Origin: Candidatus Melainabacteria bacterium
GTDB taxonomy: Bacteria > Cyanobacteriota > Vampirovibrionia > Vampirovibrionales > Vampirovibrionaceae
Assembly: GCA_902168245.1 (NCBI GenBank)
Contig: CABHPA010000198.1
Span: 17,300 to 81,299 of the forward strand
DNA length: 64,000 nt
Direction of reading: 5' to 3'
Position 1 is the stretch's first letter; each line of letters opens with the position of its first letter. Below, in pieces: positions 46,000-55,108 of this stretch. The notes under the pieces are model-generated. The model did no database searches. It was not told the DNA's origin and saw only the letters and a program-made list of their open reading frames with translations. The position numbers and the translations under genes are program-made.

Positions 46000-47304
46000 T
46001 TGACTGAAAAATTGATCATTCACGGCGGCAAGGCACTACGCGGTGAAGTTGAGATTTCGGGTGCCAAGAACTCGGTCCTCAAGTTGATGGCAGCCTGCTT
46101 ATTAACTGGAGACAGCATTGAACTCCGAAATGTTCCCCATTTAAGCGACGTGGTGGTGATGACCCAGGTGTTAAAGCACCTCGGCTGCGATGTAGACCAG
46201 CAAGACGATGACCGGGTGTATATCCAGGCCCGCAACATCACCAGCGTGGAAGCGCCTTATGACTTGGTTCGCAAAATGCGCGCCAGTTTCGATGTGCTGG
46301 GCAGCCTGCTGGGCCGCTTCGGCGAAGCCCGCGTGGCGTTGCCGGGTGGCTGCTCCATTGGCAAACGCAGTGTTGACCTGCACGTAAAAGGCTTAATCGC
46401 CTTGGGCGCGGAAGTGGAAATTAACCACGGCTACGTGGAAGCCAAGGCCGCCAAGCTGATTGGGGCGGAGATCCTGCTGGACACCCCCAGCGTGGGCGCA
46501 ACCGAAAACATTATGCTGGCCGCCACCATGGCGGAAGGCTCCACCATTATTTCCAACGCGGCGCAGGAACCGGAAATTGTGGATCTCGCCAACTTCCTGA
46601 ACGCGATGGGCGCGGATATCAGCGGCGCTGGCACTAATGAACTTCTGATTAACGGCGTGAAGCCCAGCGCCATGCACGGCACCACATACACCGTCATGCC
46701 CGATCGCATTGAGGCCGCCACTTATATGATGGCAGGCGTAGGCACCCGTGGCGATGTGACCGTTAACAACGTGTTGCCGGTGCATCTCAGTTCTTTGACC
46801 CACAAGTTGCAGGAAATGGGCGCGGACATTGAAATGCCCACCCCCAACACCATGCGTATCCGCTGCAACCAGCGTTTACAGGCGCAAAATATTGTAACCC
46901 AGCCTTTCCCCGGTTTCCCCACAGACTTGCAGGCTCCGTTTATGGCGCTGCTCAGCATTGCAGATGGCGTGAGCATCGTCAAGGAAACCATCTACGAAAA
47001 CCGCTTCAAGCAAGTGGGCGAACTCAAGCGCATGGGTGCGGACATTGCCGTTGAGCGCGATGTGGCGGTTGTTACCGGCGTTCCCCACCTGAGCGGAGCG
47101 GAAGTAAACGCGCATGACCTGCGAGCAGGCGCGGCCATGGTGATTGCCGGTGTTCAGGCCGAAGGCACCACCCAGGTTTACGACCTGTACCACTTGGATC
47201 GCGGCTACGAGCATATCGTGGAGAAAATGCAATCCATTGGGGCTGACATTCAGCGTGTACCGGACACCTCCGAAAGATCGACGGTTCCCGAAGACGCCGT
47301 ATAA
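46000..47304 (+). CDS. murA: UDP-N-acetylglucosamine 1-carboxyvinyltransferase
   Basis: First committed step of peptidoglycan synthesis. 434 residues: SGAKNSVLKLMAACLL, VRKMRASFDVLGSLLGRFG, the active-site Cys at 118 in ALPGGCSIGKR (so fosfomycin-type adduct formation is possible), and PFPGFPTDLQAPFMAL. Start TTG with TTGGAGA upstream; TATAGT at about 45954 may be its -10. Confidence 0.96.
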   Translation: MTEKLIIHGGKALRGEVEISGAKNSVLKLMAACLLTGDSIELRNVPHLSDVVVMTQVLKHLGCDVDQQDDDRVYIQARNITSVEAPYDLVRKMRASFDVLGSLLGRFGEARVALPGGCSIGKRSVDLHVKGLIALGAEVEINHGYVEAKAAKLIGAEILLDTPSVGATENIMLAATMAEGSTIISNAAQEPEIVDLANFLNAMGADISGAGTNELLINGVKPSAMHGTTYTVMPDRIEAATYMMAGVGTRGDVTVNNVLPVHLSSLTHKLQEMGADIEMPTPNTMRIRCNQRLQAQNIVTQPFPGFPTDLQAPFMALLSIADGVSIVKETIYENRFKQVGELKRMGADIAVERDVAVVTGVPHLSGAEVNAHDLRAGAAMVIAGVQAEGTTQVYDLYHLDRGYEHIVEKMQSIGADIQRVPDTSERSTVPEDAV

Positions 47305-47355
47305 CAGGCTTCCCCCATTCCAAAAAAGTTAATAACCGCGGACATTGTGTATTGT

Positions 47356-47721
47356 ATGAGTGAAACATCCGACACCACAGGCACACCCCGGCGCTGGTAC
47401 GACCAGGATCCCCTGCTCGCCGAAGTTTTGGAGTTGCTGCGCTCCTATCCCCATGATGTCCGAGAGCAAGCCCAGAATTTCCTGGGCAAGATCGAGGAGC
47501 AAATCGGCACCGAAACGCTGGAAAAGTTCTTCGAACTGGCCAAAACGGATAAAACCGGCAACCGCTGGTACGATCACGACCCGGTTGTATCCAAGGCGAT
47601 TGAGCTGCTGCGGGTGGTTCCCCCTGCCGTACAGCGCCAGGCGGCCACCAAGTTTCTGGAAGCCATGAAAAAGCAAGGCATCTCCCCGGATTTGCTCAAA
47701 ACCGATTCGGCTTCCACCTAA
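47356..47721 (+). CDS. Small protein with two RWYD-type repeats
   Basis: 121 residues with an internal duplication: RRWYDQDPLLAEVLELLRSY (about 12-31) and NRWYDHDPVVSKAIELLRVV (about 69-88), each followed by P-x-x-V-x-x-QA and a helix. Both halves look like short helical bundles. No family recognised. It sits 51 nt after murA and 90 nt before a DUF309 gene, on the same strand. The frame is open from a GTG at 47347; the ATG at 47356 is preferred. Confidence 0.7.
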   Translation: MSETSDTTGTPRRWYDQDPLLAEVLELLRSYPHDVREQAQNFLGKIEEQIGTETLEKFFELAKTDKTGNRWYDHDPVVSKAIELLRVVPPAVQRQAATKFLEAMKKQGISPDLLKTDSAST

Positions 47722-47811
47722 GCCAATGCCCCGCGCGGTTTCGTGCTAGACACTCCCATCAGCCTGTCTTTGTGAGAGGCTGGTGTTCTGTATATCAAAG
47801 GATGTTGTCTT

Positions 47812-48246
47812 ATGATGCCCAAGCCGTCCAGTTTCGAGGAGGCCGTCAGGCTGTTTAACCAGCGCCAATTCTTTGAATGTCACGAGGTGCTGGAAGATCT
47901 GTGGCGTCCGCTGCCTCCCGGTGCCGAAAAAGAATTTCTACAGGGCTTGCTGCAAGTGGGGGTAGGGTTTCATCACTTGCTGAACCATAACCACATCGGC
48001 GCTAAAAACCTCTTGCGGGCGGGCTTGAGTAGGCTGGAAGGAGTCGAAAGCCAAGCCGCCTATATTCCGCCAATTGACTTAAACGCATTGCTTGCCGCCA
48101 GCCAACAAGCATTACAAAGCGTTCTCAACCTAGGGCCAGATCGATTGACAGATTTCCCGGAGCATCTCATCCCAATTGTCCGGTTGATACAGCCCTCTTC
48201 AACCAATGAAAACAAAAACACCCTGCCGAAAAAACAGGGTGTTTAA
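47812..48246 (+). CDS. DUF309-domain protein
   Basis: 144 residues. The core FNQRQFFECHEVLEDLWRPL, FLQGLLQVGVGFHHLLNHN is the DUF309 signature (FxxGxFxExHExLExxW). Function unknown; the conserved His and Glu suggest a metal or active site. AAAGGA precedes the ATG. Its 3' end contains a hairpin shared with the convergent sodB. Confidence 0.85.
   Translation: MMPKPSSFEEAVRLFNQRQFFECHEVLEDLWRPLPPGAEKEFLQGLLQVGVGFHHLLNHNHIGAKNLLRAGLSRLEGVESQAAYIPPIDLNALLAASQQALQSVLNLGPDRLTDFPEHLIPIVRLIQPSSTNENKNTLPKKQGV
48216..48244 (-). terminator. Terminator of sodB, inside the end of the DUF309 gene
   Basis: AAACACCCTG (48216-48225) pairs with CAGGGTGTTT (48235-48244). On the minus strand it is followed by TTTTTGTTTTC, so it mainly serves sodB. 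Confidence 0.75.
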
Positions 48247-48266
48247 GGCTTTAGAAAGCTGGAAGC

Positions 48267-48863
48267 TTACTTCAGACGAGCTTCAACCACTTTCCAGTCA
48301 ATGTTGCGGAAGAAGGCGTCGATGTATTTGCCGCGCTCGGTGGGTTTGTAATCAACGGTGTAGGCGTGTTCCCAAACATCCATCACCAGAATGGGCGTAA
48401 AACCAGCCGGATGACCGAATTCATGGTCGGTAATCCAGAAGTTTTGCAGACGGTCCGTGAACGGATCCTGGTACAGGATAGCCCAGCCAATGCCGCGCAT
48501 CAGGCCAGTGGCGCGGAAGTCCGCTTCAAAGTTTTCCACGCTGCCAAAGGCTTCTTTCAGCAACTCGGCCAGTTTGCCGCTGGTCGGCACAGCGCCGCCA
48601 TTGGCGGTCATGTTCTCAAAGTAGTATTCGTGCAGGCGCATCCCGTCGTACTCAAAGCCGAAACGGCGGCGCAGTTCGTTATATTCCGGGGTGCCCACTT
48701 TACCGGCTTCGCGAAGCTCGACCAGCTTGTCGTTCAGGACGTTGGTGTTGGTTACATAGCCCTGGTACAGCTTGTAGTGCTGTTCCAGTTGCTCGGCGGA
48801 AATGCCGTCGAGTTGCAGATTAAACGTTTTTGCCTCGTAAGGTTTTACTTGGGTCACAGGCAT
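48267..48863 (-). CDS. Superoxide dismutase, Fe/Mn family
   Basis: Converts superoxide to oxygen and hydrogen peroxide. 198 residues with four metal ligands visible: His29 (EQHYKLYQGYV), His78 (MRLHEYYFEN), Asp162 and His166 (VMDVWEHAY). The sequence is divergent from E. coli SodA/SodB (for example HYKLYQGYV in place of HHxxYV), so the metal cannot be told. No signal peptide. An AGGAGAG lies upstream of the ATG. Confidence 0.9.
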   Translation of the reverse strand: MPVTQVKPYEAKTFNLQLDGISAEQLEQHYKLYQGYVTNTNVLNDKLVELREAGKVGTPEYNELRRRFGFEYDGMRLHEYYFENMTANGGAVPTSGKLAELLKEAFGSVENFEADFRATGLMRGIGWAILYQDPFTDRLQNFWITDHEFGHPAGFTPILVMDVWEHAYTVDYKPTERGKYIDAFFRNIDWKVVEARLK

Positions 48864-49004
48864 TACGCTCTCCTCTCATATATCAGTTGAGACAATACAA
48901 AAACCTGTTTGATTGGGGGCAACTATAGCACAAACCGGCCCGCTTGTCCCTGCGCAAGGCCGCGCTACGGGCAAAAGCGGACTAAAAAGATAACCAAAAA
49001 GCGA

Positions 49005-49871
49005 TTAAGCCAGACTTCTTTTATATAAAGCCAGGGTGTTGGCCATTAGGGTGGCAATGGTCATGGGGCCAACGCCGCCGGGGACGGGGGTAATGAATCC
49101 GGCCTTCCCGGCCACGCTCTCAAAGTCCACATCGCCCACCAGCTTGCCGTCCAGGCGATTAATACCCACATCCACCACCACGGCGCCCGGCTTGATGAAA
49201 TCAGCCGTCACCATGTTCGGCACCCCGACCGCCGCCACCAGAATATCGGCTTGACGGGTTAAGGAGGGCAAATCTTCGGTTTTACTGTGGCAATAGCTCA
49301 CGGTGGCGTTTTCCTGCAACAGCAACATGCCCATGGGCTTGCCCACAATGTTGGAACGGCCCAACACCACGGCATGCTTACCCGCCATGGCCACTTTGTA
49401 GGCTTTTAACAGGGTAATGACCCCGGCGGGCGTACAAGGCTTGCAAGCGGACGGATCGCCGGTCATCAGCAAGCCCAGGTTCAGCGGGTGCAGGCCGTCT
49501 ACATCTTTTTTGGGGTCTACCGTGGTAATGATGTCCAGGGTGTTAATCTGCCTGGGCAAGGGCAGTTGCACCAGAATGCCATGCACGGTGGGATCCGTGT
49601 TCAGCTTTTGGATAACGGCCACCAATTCCTGCTGGCTGGTGGAGGCCGGGTAGGTCAACACCTCAGACAACATGCCGATTCTCTGGGCCATTTTGGCCTT
49701 TTTGCCTACATACACCTGGCTGGCCGGGTCATCCCCCACCAGCACCACCACCAGCTTGGGCAAAACCGCCTGACTGCCGGACAACACTTTCAACTCTTCG
49801 CTGAGCGAGGCGGTTAATTGCTGGGAAACCAGCTTGCCATCCAGAATTTGGGAGGTGAGGGATTGCGTCAT
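49005..49871 (-). CDS. folD: Methylenetetrahydrofolate dehydrogenase / cyclohydrolase
   Basis: 288 residues. Oxidises 5,10-methylene-THF and hydrolyses the product to 10-formyl-THF. Catalytic Lys in SQVYVGKKAKMAQRIGM, VQLPLPRQIN, DVDGLHPLNLG, and the Rossmann segment VVLGRSNIVGKPMG. The ATG at 49871 has AAGGAAGAAGG upstream; a frame open to 49937 is non-coding. Works with serine/glycine metabolism (serA, tdh-kbl) to supply one-carbon units. Carries the 19-nt match to the palindrome at 43314. Confidence 0.96.
   Translation of the reverse strand: MTQSLTSQILDGKLVSQQLTASLSEELKVLSGSQAVLPKLVVVLVGDDPASQVYVGKKAKMAQRIGMLSEVLTYPASTSQQELVAVIQKLNTDPTVHGILVQLPLPRQINTLDIITTVDPKKDVDGLHPLNLGLLMTGDPSACKPCTPAGVITLLKAYKVAMAGKHAVVLGRSNIVGKPMGMLLLQENATVSYCHSKTEDLPSLTRQADILVAAVGVPNMVTADFIKPGAVVVDVGINRLDGKLVGDVDFESVAGKAGFITPVPGGVGPMTIATLMANTLALYKRSLA
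49270..49288 (-). repeat. 19-nt exact match to the 43314-43348 palindrome
   Basis: AAATCTTCGGTTTTACTGT on the plus strand, encoding Ser-Lys-Thr-Glu-Asp of FolD on the minus strand; identical to 43315-43333. Confidence 0.9.
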
Positions 49872-49965
49872 GGTGGGCCTTCTTCCTTGCTGGGTTGGGG
49901 AGGGAGGGAAACTGCCCCTATTGTCGCCGGAAGGCAAAGCGCCGACAAGCCGGGCTTCACAAAAT

Positions 49966-49994
49966 ACAGAAAGAGGACAGTCGCCCGTCCTCTT
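49966..49994 (-). terminator. Terminator of the dicarboxylate symporter gene
   Basis: On the minus strand AAGAGGAC and GTCCTCTT flank an 8-nt loop and are followed by TCTGTATTTTG; 28 nt after the stop at 50022. Confidence 0.7.
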
Positions 49995-50021
49995 CCAAAG
50001 CGTTTAAATATCCGGAAAAGT

Positions 50022-51386
50022 CTAGACGGGCAAAGGCTCCGGCAGTTTTTCCAGGGCTTCCTCTTCCTCGAACACTTCGTGTTCGGTGCCGAAGACCGCC
50101 ATTTTCTGGTCATCGAAAACGCCTTCCCAACGGGCCACCACGGCGGAAGCCACACAGTTGCCCATCAGGTTAATGGAAGTCCGGCCCATGTCCAGAAAGT
50201 GATCCACGCCCAAAATTACCGCCACGCCTTCCAGCGGCAGGTGGAAAGCGGTTAAGGTAGCCGCCAGCACCACCAGGGACGCCTTAGGCACAGCCGCCAC
50301 CCCCTTGGTGGTTAACACCAGGGTAACCAACATCAGGACTTGCTGCTGCAAGGACATTTCCACACCGGCCATTTGAGCCACAAACAAGGCGGCTAGCGCC
50401 ACGTACAGGGTGCTGCCGTCCAGGTTAAAGCTGTAGCCGGTGGGCATTACAAAGCTGACCACGCTTTTGGGAACCCCGAAGCGCTCCATCACTTCCATGG
50501 CCTTGGGTAGCGCCGACTCGCTACTGGCTGTGGAAAAGGCCAGCAGGTAAGGTTCCTTAATAGCTTTTAGCAAGCGAAGGAAAGGGATCTTCGCAATGGT
50601 GCAGGCGCTATACAGAACAGTCACGATGAAGAGAGCCAGAGCCAGATACAACGAGCCGACCAGTTTGGCGTAAATTACCAGCACTTTAAGGCCATGCGCC
50701 GCCACCGTGGCGGAAACCGCCGCCATAACGCCCAACGGCGCAAAGGCCATCACCTTATTGACGAACTCAAACATAATATCCGAGATGGATTGCAGTACGG
50801 CCAGAACCGGGCGGGCCTTGTCTCCCGCGCTGATAATGGCCAGCGCGAAGAACACCGAGAACACCACAATCTGCAGCACGTCCCCTCGGGCCATGGAATC
50901 CACCACGCTGCTGGGGATGAGGTTTTTGAGGGTATCCCAAATGGAGTGGCTTTGCACCGCGCCCACATGGCTGGTGATATCGCCCAGTTGGGCCGCGCCT
51001 TTGGCCGCCAGCGCCTTCATATCGATGCCATCGCCCGGACGCAGCCAGTTGGCGACCGCCATGCCGATTATCAAGGCCGGAATGGTCGCCACTTCAAAAT
51101 ATAAAAGGGTTTTCGCCCCTAATCGGCCTAAATTCTTATGGCTGCCGGTTCCGGCAATGCCGATCACCAGGGTGGCGAAAATCAGCGGCGCAATCAGCAT
51201 CTTGATCATGCTCAGGAACATGCCGGACATGGTCTGTAGCATTGGATCCGTCACCAGGCGAACCGGCGAGTCGGCATTCGGGAAAAAATGCCACAAGAAC
51301 GAGCCTATGCCAACGCCCAGCAGCATACCGGCCACTACCTGAGCGACCAGGCTGGGTTTTTTTATGTTTGGAAACGCAATTCCCAC
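50022..51386 (-). CDS. Dicarboxylate/glutamate:cation symporter (DAACS family)
   Basis: 454 residues, multiple membrane helices. FLSMIKMLIAPLIFATLVIGIAG, the signature serine loop ASSESALPKAMEVMERFGVPKSVVSFVMPTGYSFNLDGSTLY and the end VDHFLDMGRTSINLMGNCVA are those of GltP/DctA carriers. It imports glutamate, aspartate or C4-dicarboxylates with H+ or Na+. The GTG at 51386 with AGGAGGAGAG 10 nt upstream is chosen; the frame is open to 51494. Confidence 0.9.
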   Translation of the reverse strand: MGIAFPNIKKPSLVAQVVAGMLLGVGIGSFLWHFFPNADSPVRLVTDPMLQTMSGMFLSMIKMLIAPLIFATLVIGIAGTGSHKNLGRLGAKTLLYFEVATIPALIIGMAVANWLRPGDGIDMKALAAKGAAQLGDITSHVGAVQSHSIWDTLKNLIPSSVVDSMARGDVLQIVVFSVFFALAIISAGDKARPVLAVLQSISDIMFEFVNKVMAFAPLGVMAAVSATVAAHGLKVLVIYAKLVGSLYLALALFIVTVLYSACTIAKIPFLRLLKAIKEPYLLAFSTASSESALPKAMEVMERFGVPKSVVSFVMPTGYSFNLDGSTLYVALAALFVAQMAGVEMSLQQQVLMLVTLVLTTKGVAAVPKASLVVLAATLTAFHLPLEGVAVILGVDHFLDMGRTSINLMGNCVASAVVARWEGVFDDQKMAVFGTEHEVFEEEEALEKLPEPLPV

Positions 51387-51751
51387 TATCTCAACTCTCC
51401 TCCTGAATTGTACTTTTGGTTGCCCGGAATATAGAAACAAAGCGCCATTGATTGGATCATCCTTCAAATACTTAGCATGGTGCTTTATTAACACCTCTCA
51501 TAAAACAAACGTGCTAGACCGGCCGTTTATTTTTTTATTGGGTCAAGTCACTTTCAATCAAAAACCACCCACCTTGTACCGCAAGCATAAAGCTTTGTAA
51601 ACAACGCATTCATGTCAGAATGCCGATTTTCAGGGATTTTGGGGCTATCCGCAAATCCCGGGGCCATGAAAAATTGAAGATCTTTTCCGAATTGCCGAAG
51701 AAGGCCGTAGACCCTTCTCATTCAAGAGCCGTAAGTAGGAGACGCCTGAAC

Positions 51752-53836
51752 GTGAAACTCTGGCCATTTTCCAAAAAGCCTGTCAATTCCGTTTCTGAAA
51801 GCCATTTTGAATTGCCTCCGGGCGTCATGCTCGCGTCTCCGGATGAAGCAGGGTTTGAAGCCCAGGCAGCCCCTACCGCTGGCCGTTATGACGCCATGCA
51901 TGCCGATGAGCATGCCACCGCGCCTGAGCAGCATGAGGCGCCCCCTGCCTCCCCAGTGGAGACCAGGCCGGATCTGCCCCAGTTCGTAGAGCAGAATCAA
52001 CTGGAATTTATCAGCCAGCAGCCCGCCGAGCCATTCCCACAGCCGCCTCAACAACCAGCCGACCCACACCATGCCCCAGCCACCAAGGCGGAACTGTACC
52101 AGGAAATTAACGAAAGCCTCACCAGCCTTTATGATCCAGAGACCCAGAAACCAGAGGCTCCCGCAAACCAAACAAAACCGGAAATATTGCCGGAGCAAAC
52201 GCTGGATGAGTTGCTGGCCCAGCCAGTGCCTTCACCCCAAAACAATATTGCCCATATTGATTTCGGCCTGCCTTCAAAACAGGAAAACGTCAACCAGGAC
52301 GAGACCCTGTTTGATATAGACAATTCGCATGAAGCGGACATCGATCTCGACGCCATTCTATACGGGCCAGCCGCAAATGAGACTGAACCCGCCAGTCAGC
52401 TTACCGCCAGCGATATGGCCAACCTGGACTTTCTGGCCCCGCCGCCGGTCAACAGCGTCGAGGAACCTTCCGCAACAGCGCTCTACCCACCGACTGCCAC
52501 AGAGACGAACGCATCGGAGGACATGTTTTACCTGCCGCCGGAGGAGCCGTTTGGGTCGCTTGATTCATTGGAAGTGGAAGGACAGGCAAGCGAGCTTACC
52601 TCGCCGCTTTGCGATCTTTCGGCGGATTTGCCCGCTGCCGCGCCCGTGGAAGATCTATTTGCCGCCGACGAATTACAGCAGATGGCAGACTTTTTGGGTT
52701 CCGACTTTCTGCCGCAAACCGAACCGCTAGCCGCCTTGCAAGATAATTACCCTGCCGCCGCCGATCTCCCCACTGCCCATTTTCAGGATACGGCAGAGGA
52801 AGCGGCGGGCCATCCCCAGCCTGAATCTTACACCCTGGCAGAATCCGGCTATCAAGAGCCGAACGTCGATTTTGAGGCGGACATCCCCAGCCGGGATGAG
52901 CAAAGCGGCATGTTTTCCGCCATGACGCTCGGCAACCTTGATGAATTCACCATACCGGACAGCCTCTTTCAGCAAGCCGAAACCATCTCTACCGATCTGC
53001 CGCCGACATTCACGGAAGAAGCTTTAATGGACACGAAAGCCGAAACATACAACCAACCGGAATACGCGCCCGATCAAGCTCCGGAAACCGCTAATGAAAT
53101 CGGCGATTCCACTTATGACTTCCAGGCTTCCGCAGAAGGCTTTGCCGAGGCGGACTATGACATTGATGACACCAATGACGGCAACGATTTTGACTCCTAC
53201 GACCTGGGACATTACGATGACCCTGATCACCCCGCCGAGGCGTTTGTGCTGAGTGAAGACGCCCCGTCAGAAACCGCAACGGCGGATGATATGGGGGACA
53301 TAGAGTCCATTCTGCACCGCCATTGCGAGGAACCCGTCACGGACTTGCAGGCAATGGCCCGCTTTTTAGCTGCGGAAGCCGCCGAAACCGAGCCGAATGA
53401 ATACACAAGCGCTGACTCCCTGAATGAGGCTGACGCTGATGCCTCGTCTGCCAGTGGGCCAGCATCTGCGGAGCCAGCCACGTCCTCTCATAATCTTTCG
53501 ACGCATTCTCTTCCAGCTCACCCCCTGCCAGTGGCGCATAAGCAACCGCCTGCCGCTACCACCCAAGGGAAACAGGCAGCGCAACCCACGCCTTACCAGC
53601 AGGAAGCAGCCGCCATTCAGCCGACCCAGCCAGCGGCGATAAAAGCCAACGCCACCCCAAGGCAGCCCCAGCCGTATGGCCCACAGCCGCGACGACTGTA
53701 CAACGACTCAGTCACGGAAGCCCTGAAGGGCTTTCAGGAAGAGATGCTGCTGGAGGACAGCCGTTTTCTGCGGAACAGCATTAACAACCTGGTGGATAGC
53801 TATTTTTCAAACCAGGAGCCGGAAAGCTCCCCGTAA
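51752..53836 (+). CDS. Large acidic, Ala/Pro-rich disordered protein
   Basis: 694 residues from a GTG with GGAG upstream (frame open from 51620). The N-terminus is basic (MKLWPFSKKP); the rest is very rich in Glu, Asp, Ala, Pro and Gln with few Lys, with repeated short acidic-hydrophobic motifs (LDFLAPPP, DELLAQP, MADFLGSDF, LDEFTIPDSLF). The last 50 residues (RRLYNDSVTEALKGFQEEML, DSRFLRNSINNLVDSYF) look like a folded helical tail. No domain is recognised. It may be a scaffold with linear binding motifs. Coding is supported by the long open frame and matching base composition. Confidence 0.65.
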   Translation: MKLWPFSKKPVNSVSESHFELPPGVMLASPDEAGFEAQAAPTAGRYDAMHADEHATAPEQHEAPPASPVETRPDLPQFVEQNQLEFISQQPAEPFPQPPQQPADPHHAPATKAELYQEINESLTSLYDPETQKPEAPANQTKPEILPEQTLDELLAQPVPSPQNNIAHIDFGLPSKQENVNQDETLFDIDNSHEADIDLDAILYGPAANETEPASQLTASDMANLDFLAPPPVNSVEEPSATALYPPTATETNASEDMFYLPPEEPFGSLDSLEVEGQASELTSPLCDLSADLPAAAPVEDLFAADELQQMADFLGSDFLPQTEPLAALQDNYPAAADLPTAHFQDTAEEAAGHPQPESYTLAESGYQEPNVDFEADIPSRDEQSGMFSAMTLGNLDEFTIPDSLFQQAETISTDLPPTFTEEALMDTKAETYNQPEYAPDQAPETANEIGDSTYDFQASAEGFAEADYDIDDTNDGNDFDSYDLGHYDDPDHPAEAFVLSEDAPSETATADDMGDIESILHRHCEEPVTDLQAMARFLAAEAAETEPNEYTSADSLNEADADASSASGPASAEPATSSHNLSTHSLPAHPLPVAHKQPPAATTQGKQAAQPTPYQQEAAAIQPTQPAAIKANATPRQPQPYGPQPRRLYNDSVTEALKGFQEEMLLEDSRFLRNSINNLVDSYFSNQEPESSP

Positions 53837-53906
53837 GATTGCTTTTTCCCCTCGCCATTCCGTTATAATAGGCTTGTTGTAGCAGATGATTGAAGGGAAG
53901 CCCCCC

Positions 53907-54326
53907 ATGAGCCCCACCGGAAGCGTAACGGAAACCAACCCGCAAGACCGCTCGATTTACAGCGAAAAACCGGCGCTGGAGGTCTTTGACAACCCCAGCC
54001 CCAACCGGAACTACACGAACTCCATCACGGTGGAGGAATTCACCTCGGTTTGCCCCAAGACCGGCCTGCCGGATTTCGGCGCCATCACCATCGATTACGT
54101 GGCCGACCAAACCTGCATTGAACTGAAATCGCTCAAGTATTATTTCCTCAGCTTCCGCAACCGGGGCATTTTCTATGAAGCCGTGGTCAACGAAATTCTG
54201 GATGATCTGGTGGCCGCATGCCAGCCCCGCTTCATGGAAATCACCGGGGAATTTACCGCCCGTGGCGGCATTTCCAGCACCATTACCGTCACCCATCGCA
54301 AGGAGGGATTTGAATTCACGCCATGA
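53907..54326 (+). CDS. queF: NADPH-dependent preQ0 reductase
   Basis: Reduces 7-cyano-7-deazaguanine to preQ1 in queuosine synthesis. 139 residues, the short unimodular type (as B. subtilis QueF): the catalytic Cys in FTSVCPKTGLPDFGAI, the Asp and the ELKSLKYYFLSFRNRGIFYEAVVNEI helix are all there. GAAGGGAAG precedes the ATG at 53907. It overlaps the next gene by 4 nt (ATGA). Confidence 0.94.
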   Translation: MSPTGSVTETNPQDRSIYSEKPALEVFDNPSPNRNYTNSITVEEFTSVCPKTGLPDFGAITIDYVADQTCIELKSLKYYFLSFRNRGIFYEAVVNEILDDLVAACQPRFMEITGEFTARGGISSTITVTHRKEGFEFTP

Positions 54327-55063
54327 GAAACCGTCGGAAAGTCCTGCTGTCCCTGCTCGCAGGGTTCATCCTGCTAGCCTCATCGCTTGCGTTCAACCTG
54401 CGCCAGTCCGTCGGGCAAATGGCCGCCCGCGAAAAACTGGATAACCTGCTCGGCCAGGACAACCCGGAGGATTCCCCGCCCGTTGTCGCGCCGGAAGACC
54501 AAAACCCGTTTGAAGCCCCGCAAGCCTCGCCAAATCAGCCCGGCAATCAGCCAGAGAACATGGAGAACGGGCAACTGGAACCGCCCACCATTACCGGCGG
54601 CAGCTTTTTCGGTTTGCCCATGCCCCTTTCCGGTACCGGCGTGGACGTGCAGGAACTGGCGGACAAATACGTGCTGCGGATTCCCCTGACAGACCCGCAG
54701 GACGCCAGCAGCGTCAAGCTGAACGTTAGCCCGCACCGCATTGAGGTCTCGGGCCAAACCGGCTCCAAGGAAAACGGCGCTACGGTCAATTCCAGCTTTA
54801 TGCAATCGTTTACCACCTCTCAGGAGGTGAACCCGGATAGAATTAGCCGCCATACCGAAAAACACGGGGAAAACACGGAACTGGTGGTAACGATTCCCAA
54901 GAAAACAGCCGGTTCCGGCCCGGATGATGAGGACGGCGACGCGCCATCCACCGGCAATTCCGGGGATGGCCAATCCCAGCAGGATGAAGAAACCGCCCCG
55001 CCCTCCAGTCCCCAGACCGATCCCAGCAATCCGTTCAACGGGATTGAAAACAAGGTAATTTAA
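54323..55063 (+). CDS. Membrane-anchored/exported small heat-shock-like protein
   Basis: 246 residues. A positively charged start and one hydrophobic segment (VLLSLLAGFILLASSLAF) act as signal or anchor. A Pro/Gln-rich linker follows. Residues about 108-195 resemble an alpha-crystallin domain: VDVQELADKYVLRIPLTDPQ, LNVSPHRIEVSGQTG, SFMQSFTTSQEVNPDRI, and LVVTIPKK. An acidic Ser/Pro-rich tail closes it. Hsp20 proteins are normally cytoplasmic holdases, so an exported form is unusual. Coupled to queF by a 4-nt overlap. Confidence 0.65.
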   Translation: MRNRRKVLLSLLAGFILLASSLAFNLRQSVGQMAAREKLDNLLGQDNPEDSPPVVAPEDQNPFEAPQASPNQPGNQPENMENGQLEPPTITGGSFFGLPMPLSGTGVDVQELADKYVLRIPLTDPQDASSVKLNVSPHRIEVSGQTGSKENGATVNSSFMQSFTTSQEVNPDRISRHTEKHGENTELVVTIPKKTAGSGPDDEDGDAPSTGNSGDGQSQQDEETAPPSSPQTDPSNPFNGIENKVI

Positions 55064-55108
55064 GCCCCTTACTCGCCTACGGCTGGGTCTTTTGCCATTG
55101 CGCGAGGC

